Assembly: GCA_947455255.1 (NCBI GenBank)
Contig: CANGOA010000009.1
Location: 1-38,335, forward strand
Source of the DNA: Flavobacteriia bacterium
GTDB taxonomy: Bacteria > Bacteroidota > Bacteroidia > Flavobacteriales_D > Crocinitomicaceae
Direction of reading: 5' to 3'
Length of the DNA: 38,335 bases
Shown: in pieces, positions 1 through 7,116 of the stretch
Position numbering within the stretch: the first letter of the stretch is position 1
How the letters are laid out: every line of letters begins with the position of its first letter
The notes under the pieces: generated by a model
Databases searched by the model: none
What the model was told of the DNA's origin: nothing
The model's input: the letters and a program-made list of their open reading frames with translations, nothing else
Program-made: the position numbers and the translations under genes

Positions 1-246
1 AAATTCTTAAACGAAATTCACCCTTTTGCAGATGGAAATGGAAGGGTATGCAGAATAATTATAGGAGCTATTTTAATGAAAAACAATTGTCCTCCTATTT
101 TCCCAAAGATTTTAGACCAGAAAAGTCAACTTGAATATATTTCAACCATCATTGAATGTGAAAAAATGAACTCCGATAATCCTTTAATTATCTACTTAGC
201 AAAGGGGATGTCAGAATATATGACAGAAAAAATTAAATCATTTTAA
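1..246 (+). CDS. Fic/DOC family protein, C-terminal part (5' end outside window)
   Basis: The frame is open from the first base and runs 81 codons to a TAA at 244-246. Residues 7-15 of the visible part read HPFADGNGR, the catalytic Fic motif HPFx(D/E)GNGR, with the His that deprotonates the target hydroxyl and the GNGR anion hole. Fic enzymes usually transfer AMP from ATP to Ser, Thr or Tyr of a target protein. All catalytic-loop residues are present, so the enzyme looks active. The N-terminal part, where an inhibitory helix or extra domain would lie, is missing, so subclass and regulation cannot be judged. The stop codon overlaps the next ATG (TAATG), which suggests translational coupling to the downstream kinase-fold gene. 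Confidence 0.88.
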   Translation, partial: KFLNEIHPFADGNGRVCRIIIGAILMKNNCPPIFPKILDQKSQLEYISTIIECEKMNSDNPLIIYLAKGMSEYMTEKIKSF

Positions 247-1274
247 TGCACCTAATCTCTAAAAAGAAACTCATCTATCCAATCTCGGATGCACTTCGTA
301 AATACCTGCGTCAATACGGTCGTGATGTAAAAACATCGTTGAAATATTCTGAATTGATGGGATACGAAAATTTTATCAATGTATACGACCGAGATGGCAA
401 TAATACCTATTGGATAACAGTAATATATAATCATTCCCAAGCGGATGAAATCAACGAAAAACTAAAACACGTATATGCGATTTTGAAAGCGGCAGGAGAT
501 GTTTCTGTAATCAATCACTTATACATCGATCGTATAGATTTTTGTCTCTATGCCAACACCGGACCTTTCAGAGTGAGGGTTGTAAATCGCTTAAACGACA
601 ACTTCGATTATTTCTATGTAAAAAAAGCGGATGCTTCCCGTATCTATGGCTTAGAACTAGAACACCTACTTTCACCAAATCACATCAGTTATTTCGTGAA
701 CGATGAAACCTTGATTGAAGAACACATTATTGGAATTCCAGCAGATCAATTCCTCACAAAAAACAATACCGTTCACCAAAATTTTGAGGAAACACGTTTG
801 GCAAAAGAGTTTGTAAAATTCAATGAACGATGTTTTGTTCGTTTATTAGGCGATATGCATTCTAGCAACTTCGTCATTGACGTTACGCCAGATTTCGAGT
901 CAACGCACTATCGCATGCGATCCATCGATTTCGATCAACAATCTTTCGAAAAACGAAAAGCAGTATATCTACCCCAATTTTTCAAACAAAACCTACCGTT
1001 TGTTGAGTTAGTAAGTAAGCATTTAACCCCTGAATCCATTCAGCAATATCAACGAGAGGAACGTTCCTTGATATTTAATCGCATCCGAAATTCTCGCTAT
1101 CAAATCCGCGATATCGTTCACGTAATGTCGAAAGACACCATTGCTCCTCAAGAAAATATAGATCAACTAAAACAAGAATTAGCTTTACATTATAAAAATA
1201 ATGAGTTTTTGAAGTGTAAATCCATGGGGGAAATTGTGCGAATTAGTTTGAAAATTCTGATAAAAGGGAAATAA
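246..1274 (+). CDS. Uncharacterised protein with aminoglycoside-phosphotransferase/kinase-like fold
   Basis: This is a 342-residue protein without signal peptide or membrane segment. I do not recognise a named family, but the pattern is that of a kinase-fold phosphotransferase. LGDMHSSN at residues 201-208 resembles the APH catalytic loop HGDxHxxN, and IDFD at 227-230 resembles the metal-binding DFD. An N-lobe-like stretch with a Lys pair at 126-127 and Glu residues at 137 and 139 would be the ATP-anchoring strand and helix. The first His of the catalytic loop is replaced by Leu. The ATG overlaps the stop of the Fic gene by one base, so the two are probably translated together. The substrate is unknown, and whether the protein is an active kinase is inference. 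Confidence 0.6.
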   Translation: MHLISKKKLIYPISDALRKYLRQYGRDVKTSLKYSELMGYENFINVYDRDGNNTYWITVIYNHSQADEINEKLKHVYAILKAAGDVSVINHLYIDRIDFCLYANTGPFRVRVVNRLNDNFDYFYVKKADASRIYGLELEHLLSPNHISYFVNDETLIEEHIIGIPADQFLTKNNTVHQNFEETRLAKEFVKFNERCFVRLLGDMHSSNFVIDVTPDFESTHYRMRSIDFDQQSFEKRKAVYLPQFFKQNLPFVELVSKHLTPESIQQYQREERSLIFNRIRNSRYQIRDIVHVMSKDTIAPQENIDQLKQELALHYKNNEFLKCKSMGEIVRISLKILIKGK

Positions 1275-1281
1275 AATTCCC

Positions 1282-1289
1282 TACATTTG
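1282..1289 (+). promoter_or_regulatory. Candidate Bacteroidota -7 box for the ctaB oxidase operon
   Basis: TACATTTG fits the Bacteroidota -7 consensus TAnnTTTG and lies 16 bases before the GTG start of ctaB, so the leader would be short. No convincing TTG element is seen at the usual 17-23 base distance upstream. Confidence 0.4.
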
Positions 1290-1305
1290 CACCAAAATTG
1301 TACAG

Positions 1306-2205
1306 GTGGATACGACAATAACGGATAATATAAAACCAGAAAGTAAACTAAAATCCTATTTAGTTTTTACAAAATTTCGTCTTTCAGCTTTAGTAGTAGT
1401 TTCCGCATTATCAGGCTATTTATTTGTTGTTTTTCGCGATGGAGCACCGGTTAACGGAACCATTATTTGGTTGTTAATGGTCGGTGGGTCACTCGTTACG
1501 GCCGCATCTAACGGTTCCAACCAAATCTGGGAAAAAGACATTGACATCTTAATGAAACGTACGCACGGTCGACCACTTCCACAAGGAAAAATGTCGGTCA
1601 AAGAAGCGTACATCGTAGTATTGGTCTGTTTAGTAGTTGGAACATACCTATTATACCGTATCAATTTTCTTTGTGCACTTTTAGGGTTCTGCGCTTTCAT
1701 TTCATACGTATTTATCTATACGCCTATGAAACGTGTATCGCCTTGGGCGGTGTTTGTTGGTGCTTTTCCAGGGGCTATTCCTCCAATGTTGGGAGCAATT
1801 GCACATACGAATGCATTTGGGATGGAACCTGGTGTATTATTCTTTATCCAATTTGTATGGCAATTTCCTCATTTCTGGGCAATCGCTTGGGTATCTTTCG
1901 ACGATTACAAAGCAGGTGGTTTCTCGCTTCTTCCCTCAAAATTCGGGAAGTCAAAAAATTCTGCATTTCAGATTACCATGTATTCTTTATTTCTGATTCC
2001 TTTTACACTATTACCTTGGGTGTTAGGTTGGGCAGGAACAACTACCTTGGTCATTGGAACCATATTAGGAGCTTGGTTCTTTTGGTACTCCTACCGTTTA
2101 CTATTGACCTGTGATGATAAAGATGCACGTCGACTTATGTTTGCATCCTTTTTCTATTTGCCACTCGTGCAATTTTTATATGTTTTTGATTATCTACCTA
2201 AATAA
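1306..2205 (+). CDS. ctaB: Protoheme IX farnesyltransferase (heme O synthase)
   Basis: This integral membrane prenyltransferase of the UbiA superfamily adds a farnesyl group to heme B to give heme O, the precursor of heme A for cytochrome oxidase. Its 299 residues match the family length (E. coli CyoE is 296). The first prenyl-diphosphate/Mg site is NQIWEKDID at residues 72-80 followed by MKRT and GRPLP. A second conserved loop reads YTPMKRVSPWAVFVGAFPGA. About nine hydrophobic segments can be seen. The start is a GTG at 1306, because the next ATG is far inside the conserved region. It is the first gene of a closely spaced run with two oxidase subunit III genes, subunit IV and SCO proteins, which supports a role in heme-copper oxidase assembly. 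Confidence 0.95.
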   Translation: MDTTITDNIKPESKLKSYLVFTKFRLSALVVVSALSGYLFVVFRDGAPVNGTIIWLLMVGGSLVTAASNGSNQIWEKDIDILMKRTHGRPLPQGKMSVKEAYIVVLVCLVVGTYLLYRINFLCALLGFCAFISYVFIYTPMKRVSPWAVFVGAFPGAIPPMLGAIAHTNAFGMEPGVLFFIQFVWQFPHFWAIAWVSFDDYKAGGFSLLPSKFGKSKNSAFQITMYSLFLIPFTLLPWVLGWAGTTTLVIGTILGAWFFWYSYRLLLTCDDKDARRLMFASFFYLPLVQFLYVFDYLPK

Positions 2206-2213
2206 TAAGCACT

Positions 2214-3317
2214 ATGCGCAGAGATTATAGCGACGAATTGAGTCCCGAAGTAAGGGAGAAAATGAAGAAAAATCTAGTCTACATCGCTATTTTTAGTGTT
2301 GTAATGATTTTTGCAGGATTCACTTCTGCATACATTGTTTCCATGGGGGATACATTTTGGGTAAAATACCCTCTTCCAACAGGATTTTGGATGAGTACAG
2401 CTGTAATTATTGTAAGCAGTATATTTTACCATTTCGCAGTTAAAAATGCACAAAAAGAAAAAGTGTCTACTGCACGTTTATTAATGCTTCTTACCCTTGT
2501 TTTTGGTATTGGATTCTCAGTATGTCAATTTGTAGGTTACAAACAATTAGTAAAAGAAGGTGCCGCTGGTGTAAGTCCAATTTTTGTTGTGGATGGTCGA
2601 TATGGAGACTACTTCGAAATTAAGTACCAAGGAAAAGCGATTGATGTTAATGGTAATGAATACCTACTAGCGGGTAAAAAAATGTCAGAAGTTCAATATG
2701 CGGAACTACAAAACTTTGTAAAACCTTTTGAAACAACTGCTGAACTAAAAGGATATACAATTACTTTATTAAACCCAAACTTTGAAATCTTCTACCAAAA
2801 AGAAAAAGTAACGGTTCAAGGAGGTAAATTAGTAACTGCGAAAGGATTGATTTTACAATATACGGACATGCGTCGTTTACAAAGCCTTGCTTGGAACATT
2901 CGTGATCATCGTGGGGATTTCTTCCACAAAGGGATGTTAGGCAAAGATTTCCATGTATTCTATAAAGGAAAAGAATTACAATATAAAAACCGTGAATTGA
3001 TGCTAGGTAAGAGACGTTTATCTCCGCCATTACAATTAAAAGCAAATCAAACACGCGACTTATCTACTTCCTATTTATACATCATTACTATTCTGCATTT
3101 ATTACACATTTTAGGTACAACAATTTACCTAATTAAGATGGTGGTAAAAAGTTTAAAAGCAAGAGCTTGGAGTGGTGATACAGGAGAAGAAGCTCAAGAA
3201 AAAGCGAAAAAAGCGTACGAAAAATATGTGTTGAGTTTACGATTGGGTGCTATTTTTTGGCACTTTCTAGGTATCCTTTGGATTTATTTGCTTATTTTTC
3301 TTCTTTATATTCATTAA
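2214..3317 (+). CDS. Heme-copper oxidase subunit III, paralogue 1, with a ~170-residue insertion
   Basis: Membrane subunit of a caa3/ba3-type terminal oxidase. Five transmembrane segments are visible (about residues 20-44, 58-76, 88-108, 284-310 and 343-366), the usual five-helix subunit III core, with a WHFLGILW signature in the last helix. Between helices 3 and 4 lies a hydrophilic stretch (about 112-283) rich in Lys and beta-type pattern (for example DGRYGDYFEIKYQGKAIDV), which makes the protein 367 residues instead of roughly 190-210. The insertion would face one side of the membrane as a soluble domain; its function is unknown. The gene starts 8 bases after ctaB and is followed by a second subunit III gene. 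Confidence 0.85.
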   Translation: MRRDYSDELSPEVREKMKKNLVYIAIFSVVMIFAGFTSAYIVSMGDTFWVKYPLPTGFWMSTAVIIVSSIFYHFAVKNAQKEKVSTARLLMLLTLVFGIGFSVCQFVGYKQLVKEGAAGVSPIFVVDGRYGDYFEIKYQGKAIDVNGNEYLLAGKKMSEVQYAELQNFVKPFETTAELKGYTITLLNPNFEIFYQKEKVTVQGGKLVTAKGLILQYTDMRRLQSLAWNIRDHRGDFFHKGMLGKDFHVFYKGKELQYKNRELMLGKRRLSPPLQLKANQTRDLSTSYLYIITILHLLHILGTTIYLIKMVVKSLKARAWSGDTGEEAQEKAKKAYEKYVLSLRLGAIFWHFLGILWIYLLIFLLYIH

Positions 3318-3356
3318 AAATAAACAGTAAATCATACTTTTATTATTTTTATTCCT

Positions 3357-3364
3357 TAAACTTG
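3357..3364 (+). promoter_or_regulatory. Possible internal -7 box before subunit III paralogue 2
   Basis: TAAACTTG matches TAnnTTTG in seven of eight positions and lies 16 bases before the ATG at 3381, in the 63-base AT-rich gap that is the longest inside the oxidase operon. No clear -33 TTG was found, so this is only a candidate. Confidence 0.25.
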
Positions 3365-3380
3365 CAAAAAAAATTATAGA

Positions 3381-4403
3381 ATGTCAAATCACAACGAAAC
3401 TCAAAATGATTCTGCTACCGCTTGGGGTGGTAAGGTTTCTCCTTTTAGTACTAGTTACGGAAAATTAATGATGTGGTTCTTCCTAGTATCGGATGCGCTT
3501 ACATTTGGTGGATTGCTAATTGCCTATGGTTTTACAAGACATGCGTGTCAAGTAGCTTGGCCAATTGGGGAAGAAACTTTTAACTCATTACCATTTTTAG
3601 GTCACGGTTACCCACTTTTATACGTGGCGTTAATGACGTTTATTCTTATCGTTTCTTCGGTAACGATGGTGTTAGCTGTTGAGGCTGGACACAGAATGGA
3701 CAAAAAAGGAGTTCAAAAATGGATGTTAGCAACGATCATCGGAGGTTTATTCTTCGTAGGTTCTCAAGCATGGGAGTGGTATCACTTCATTCATGGTTCT
3801 GAATTCGGAAAAATCGAATTAGCGGATGGTTCTAAAGCAATCGTTCAAGGTCACTTTGGTGAAATCAAAGACTTCACAGTAGTTGAAGCTGGAAAACACC
3901 ACAAAAAAGGAGAAGTTGTTAAAGAAGATTTATTACACCAATTCCACCACGCTATTGAGCATGGAAAATTGAAAAACGATACAATCACACTTCACGATGG
4001 TTCTAAAGCATTAGTTCACCGTGCAAAAGATGAGCACGTTGTTTTAGTAATCAAAGAAGACGGAGCTAAATATAAAACTGGACAAAAAGTAGAAGCTGGT
4101 GCAGACAAAATGTACCTAGAAGTAATCAATAGCGGAACTCCTCACCGTGTAATTTATGGTGCTAACCTTAAAGTAAACGAGTACGGACCAACGCAATACG
4201 CTCAATTCTTCTTCTTTATTACTGGTTTCCACGGATTCCACGTATTCTCAGGAGTAGTATTCAACTTCTTGATTTTCTTAAAAGTTGTTGAAGGACGTTA
4301 CCACAGAAGAGGTCACTATGAAATGGTTGAAAAAACTGGTTTATACTGGCACTTTGTCGATCTAGTTTGGGTGTTCGTATTTACATTCTTCTACTTAGTT
4401 TAA
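3381..4403 (+). CDS. Heme-copper oxidase subunit III, paralogue 2, with a repeat-containing insertion
   Basis: Second subunit III, 340 residues. Core helices lie at about 28-52, 77-100, 113-135, 272-300 and 318-340. Typical signatures are MMWFFLVSDALTF, GSQAWEW at 127-133, FFFITGFHGFHVFSG at 277-291 and YWHFVDLVWVFVF near the end. An insertion between helices 3 and 4 (about 138-268) contains two copies of a unit about 57 residues apart: IELADGSKAIVQ at 145-156 and ITLHDGSKALVH at 202-213, each followed by a Lys/Glu-rich strand pair. From memory, flavobacterial homologues also carry an insertion here, so its presence is not unique; the internal repeat is what stands out. It should assemble with subunits I and II, which are not in this window. 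Confidence 0.9.
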   Translation: MSNHNETQNDSATAWGGKVSPFSTSYGKLMMWFFLVSDALTFGGLLIAYGFTRHACQVAWPIGEETFNSLPFLGHGYPLLYVALMTFILIVSSVTMVLAVEAGHRMDKKGVQKWMLATIIGGLFFVGSQAWEWYHFIHGSEFGKIELADGSKAIVQGHFGEIKDFTVVEAGKHHKKGEVVKEDLLHQFHHAIEHGKLKNDTITLHDGSKALVHRAKDEHVVLVIKEDGAKYKTGQKVEAGADKMYLEVINSGTPHRVIYGANLKVNEYGPTQYAQFFFFITGFHGFHVFSGVVFNFLIFLKVVEGRYHRRGHYEMVEKTGLYWHFVDLVWVFVFTFFYLV

Positions 4404-4423
4404 TCTTATAAAATATATCTGTT

Positions 4424-4792
4424 ATGGAAAGAGATGATATTATTGAATATTCGTTACACACACACCACGATGAAGCAACTGGAGTTGATCTTCGTAAAAA
4501 GATTTGGAAAGTAACAGGATTACTTACTTTAATTACAGCAGTTGAAGTTATTATTGGAGCAACAATTCACCAAGACCATAACTTATGGGAAATGGTAAAA
4601 TGGGGGTTCATTATATTGACTATTGTAAAAGCATTTTTTATTGTAATGAGTTTTATGCACTTAGGTGATGAAAAGAAAACATTAAGATATGTAATCCTAT
4701 TGCCTTATTTTGTATTTATTCTTTATCTTATATTTATCTGTTTGACAGAAGGTAACGCAGTTCACGCAGCCTTGAAATCTATCGGATTCTAA
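4424..4792 (+). CDS. Cytochrome c oxidase subunit IV, prokaryotic type
   Basis: A 122-residue protein with a hydrophilic N-terminus rich in His (HTHHDEATG), then three hydrophobic segments at about 29-47, 57-78 and 86-110. The MSFMHLGDEKKTLRY stretch after the second helix is typical of small subunit IV (CyoD/CtaF-like) of caa3 oxidases. The protein is thought to stabilise the oxidase rather than take part in catalysis. It lies 20 bases after subunit III and 5 bases before the SCO-like gene, in the same run. Confidence 0.88.
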   Translation: MERDDIIEYSLHTHHDEATGVDLRKKIWKVTGLLTLITAVEVIIGATIHQDHNLWEMVKWGFIILTIVKAFFIVMSFMHLGDEKKTLRYVILLPYFVFILYLIFICLTEGNAVHAALKSIGF

Positions 4793-4797
4793 GATAT

Positions 4798-5472
4798 ATG
4801 ACTTCTACTAAAGGTAAAGCCGGACGAATGAAAAAATTGATAGTAACAATTCTTTTATTCGGACCGGCTTCTTTATTGATATTCATTTCCTCGCGTGGGT
4901 GTAAACATAAGTTTACCGAATTGGATGACATGGGTGCGATTCCAACCTACTCATTCACAGGAGTGGATGGTAAAAAATATACCGACCAAGATTTTAAAAA
5001 CAAAGTCGTTCTTTTTACTACTATCCAAAAAACGTGTCCTGGAAACTGTGCAATTTCATTGTGGCATTTAGATCAATTGATTTACCAACACTTACGTAAA
5101 AATCAAAAAAAATTAAGCTTTGTTAAATTGGTGTCTTTTGTAACGGATGGAAAAGGAAATCCTGCAGAAAATCTTTCTGATATCGAATATACGTTAAAAG
5201 ACCAAGTAGAACAATACGATTCTTCCATTTGGATACTTGCGCATGGGGATGCAAAAAAAGTGTACAACATCTCTCGTAATGGCGAAAACTTGATGCAAAA
5301 AGGAAAAAAGTATTACGGAGGGGAATCTTTTCAAGAGTTGATGTTATTAGTAGATAAACGTAACCATCTTCGTATGGCATTAAAAGGTAATTCGGAAGGG
5401 ATGATTCGCAAGATGAAAGAACACATTGCACTGTTAGACAAACAATACGACAAAGAAGCACTCAAAAAATAA
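4798..5472 (+). CDS. SCO-like protein with CxxxC but no His ligand
   Basis: Membrane-anchored thioredoxin-fold protein of the SCO1/SenC type, 224 residues. A hydrophobic anchor spans about 12-32. The copper motif CPGNC (Cys80, Cys84) is intact. In SCO proteins a distal His completes the copper site; the matching stretch here reads GGESFQELMLLVD, and aligned with the next gene (GGYAHSPAFVLVD) the His position is Phe178. It may therefore act as a thiol reductant for the CuA site or another thiol-exchange protein rather than a copper carrier; this is inference. Two in-frame ATGs exist (4798 and 4828); the second would begin directly with the anchor (MKKLIVT) and is equally plausible. Confidence 0.75.
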   Translation: MTSTKGKAGRMKKLIVTILLFGPASLLIFISSRGCKHKFTELDDMGAIPTYSFTGVDGKKYTDQDFKNKVVLFTTIQKTCPGNCAISLWHLDQLIYQHLRKNQKKLSFVKLVSFVTDGKGNPAENLSDIEYTLKDQVEQYDSSIWILAHGDAKKVYNISRNGENLMQKGKKYYGGESFQELMLLVDKRNHLRMALKGNSEGMIRKMKEHIALLDKQYDKEALKK

Positions 5473-5476
5473 GAAC

Positions 5477-6133
5477 ATGATCCGCTCATTCTTAGCCTTT
5501 CTTTTAGCTATACTATTTATAACTTCCTGTACTTCCAATAAAAAAGTACGCGTTCTACCAATCGTTGGAAATTACGATGTAGAATACGATACGATTGATG
5601 GAAAAGAGGTAACAGATACCATTTACCCGAAAGTTCCTGCTTTTTCCTATTTCAATCAAGATTCTGTAAAGATTACATCAAAATCCATGAAAGGTAAAGT
5701 ATGGATTGCGGATTTCTTTTTTACTTCTTGTCCTTCCATTTGTCCAAAAATGACATCCCAAATGAAGCGTTTGTCTCTACTTACGAAAGATTTAGAAAAA
5801 CAAATTCAGTTTATATCGTTTAGCATCAATCCTACTTACGATACACCGACACAATTAAGAGCATACCGTAAACATTATGGAATTACAGCCAAAAACTGGC
5901 AATTCTTTACAGGAGATGAAGCTGCTACCCACGAATTAGGAGTAAATTACTTTCAAGTTTTCGCAAATAAGGACATCGCAGAAGAAGGTGGATATGCACA
6001 TTCTCCAGCTTTTGTACTAGTCGACAAAGAAGGATATGTACGAGGTGTATATATCGGAACAGATACCAAACAAGTAGATCTTTTACACAAAGATGTACGC
6101 AAACTACTAGCATATGAGTACAATACCAAGTGA
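5477..6133 (+). CDS. SCO1/SenC family copper chaperone, lipoprotein
   Basis: A 218-residue lipoprotein with a signal peptide ending in the lipobox ITSC (Cys18). It has a thioredoxin-like fold with the copper-binding CPSIC motif (Cys85, Cys89) in FFFTSCPSICPKM and the distal His175 in GGYAHSPAF, so all three copper ligands of SCO1 are present. SCO1 proteins deliver copper to the CuA centre of oxidase subunit II. It follows the His-less SCO-like gene by 4 bases and its end overlaps the next gene by 20 bases, which points to translational coupling. It is the better candidate of the two for real copper delivery. Confidence 0.92.
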   Translation: MIRSFLAFLLAILFITSCTSNKKVRVLPIVGNYDVEYDTIDGKEVTDTIYPKVPAFSYFNQDSVKITSKSMKGKVWIADFFFTSCPSICPKMTSQMKRLSLLTKDLEKQIQFISFSINPTYDTPTQLRAYRKHYGITAKNWQFFTGDEAATHELGVNYFQVFANKDIAEEGGYAHSPAFVLVDKEGYVRGVYIGTDTKQVDLLHKDVRKLLAYEYNTK

Positions 6134-6644
6134 ACAAAAAGTTAAGAATTTCAAACGATTTACCATTGTAGCATCCATTGCAATACCAGTAGTAGTAGCA
6201 ATTTTGTTTGGAGTTAAAATTCCTGGAGAGGAGTTAAGCTTCTTACCTCGTATTTACGCGACAATTAACGGTGTAACAGCAATATTATTAGTTGGTGCAT
6301 TAGTTGCTATCAAACAAAAGAATATCGCCTTACACGAGCGCTTAATCAAAACGTGTTTGGTATTGTCTTTATTGTTTTTAGCGAGTTATGTAGCTTACCA
6401 CATGACGAGCGATTCTACCAAATATGGTGGTGATTACAAGGCTATCTACTTTTTCATCTTGATTTCGCACATATTATTGAGTGTTGCGGTAGTTCCATTG
6501 GTTTTGTTTACCTACCTATTTGCTTGGCAAGGGAACTTTGAAAAACACAAAAAATGGACTAAAATCACTTGGCCATTGTGGTTTTATGTTGCGGTAACAG
6601 GGGTTGTGGTATATTGGATGATCTCTCCTTACTATATACACTAA
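6114..6644 (+). CDS. DUF420 membrane protein, CtaM/YozB-like oxidase assembly factor
   Basis: A 176-residue protein with about five hydrophobic segments (roughly 15-34, 46-66, 79-96, 111-138 and 150-171). Conserved His residues lie at or next to membrane edges: His74 (ALHERLIK), His96 (YVAYHMTSD), His119 (LISHILLS) and His145 (EKHKKWT). This pattern fits the DUF420 family. The family member CtaM of Staphylococcus aureus has been reported as needed for aa3-type oxidase function, and Bacillus YozB is a homologue. Its place as last gene of the oxidase block, overlapping the SCO gene by 20 bases, agrees with an assembly role. I assign the family with good confidence and the CtaM function by analogy. 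Confidence 0.82.
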   Translation: MSTIPSEQKVKNFKRFTIVASIAIPVVVAILFGVKIPGEELSFLPRIYATINGVTAILLVGALVAIKQKNIALHERLIKTCLVLSLLFLASYVAYHMTSDSTKYGGDYKAIYFFILISHILLSVAVVPLVLFTYLFAWQGNFEKHKKWTKITWPLWFYVAVTGVVVYWMISPYYIH

Positions 6645-6647
6645 ACA

Positions 6648-6674
6648 AAAAAGGGAGGTAATACCTCCCTTTTT
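6648..6674. terminator. Bidirectional Rho-independent terminator
   Basis: A 13-base inverted repeat (aaaaagggaggta / tacctcccttttt) surrounds one central base. It lies 3 bases after the stop of the DUF420 gene and 16 bases after the stop of the convergent heptad-repeat gene. A/T runs on both sides give a U-tract in either direction. Confidence 0.9.
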
Positions 6675-6690
6675 CATACCCTTTAAGATA

Positions 6691-6993
6691 TTAACCGTTT
6701 TTACGGTTTTCTCTTTTTGATTCTTTATGCTCTTTTTTATCTTGGTGAAGTTGTTTTTTGTCTTCACGAGCAGCTTTTTTATCAGCTTTTAATTCTTTTT
6801 TAGCTTCTTTTGCAGCTTCTTTATCACCAGAAGTTTTTGCTTCTTTCAATGCTTCCTTGTCTTTTTTAACAGCCTCTTTATCTGTTTTTACTTGTTCTTT
6901 ATCTGCTTTTACTGCTTCTTTTTTAGCACCATCTTGAGCAAATAATGTTGTTCCTGCTAATACAACTAATACGGATAAAACTAATTTTTTCAT
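6691..6993 (-). CDS. Secreted Lys-rich protein of ten heptad repeats, unknown function
   Basis: A 100-residue protein with a clear signal peptide (MKKLVLSVLVVLAGTTLFAQ, probable cleavage after Ala19 or Gln20). The whole mature part is built on a seven-residue period: EAVKADK, EQVKTDK, EAVKKDK, EALKEAK at residues 26-53, then weaker copies ending in ADKKAAR, EDKKQLH and QDKKEHK. It has no Cys or Trp and about a third of its residues are Lys, so the mature protein would be a highly charged, probably helical rod. Similar small Lys/Asp/Glu-rich exported proteins are common in flavobacteria, but I know of no function. It is convergent with the oxidase operon and shares its terminator. Confidence 0.8.
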   Translation of the reverse strand: MKKLVLSVLVVLAGTTLFAQDGAKKEAVKADKEQVKTDKEAVKKDKEALKEAKTSGDKEAAKEAKKELKADKKAAREDKKQLHQDKKEHKESKRENRKNG

Positions 6994-7073
6994 AATTTCT
7001 AATTTTTAAGTGGTTTATATATCTATGACTCACTAGATATAGAAAGGTTTAAAAAACAAGTAAAAAAAATTAA

Positions 7074-7092
7074 AAATAATTTTAAATTATTT
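7074..7092 (-). terminator. Weak AT-only terminator candidate behind the SGNH gene
   Basis: An inverted repeat aaataattt/aaattattt with one central base lies 24 bases beyond the stop of the minus-strand SGNH gene and is followed on that strand by T-runs. The stem holds no G or C, so it would be weak. Confidence 0.3.
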
Positions 7093-7116
7093 GATATACA
7101 GCGTTTTAAAAATTAA

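Noticed and set aside
1-1274. Toxin-antitoxin pair made of the Fic protein and the next gene
   Set aside because: The second protein is far too large for a Fic antitoxin (which carries a short inhibitory helix) and has kinase-fold motifs.
1416-2114. Open frames antisense and in other frames within ctaB
   Set aside because: They lie wholly inside a clear conserved gene and show no recognisable protein pattern.
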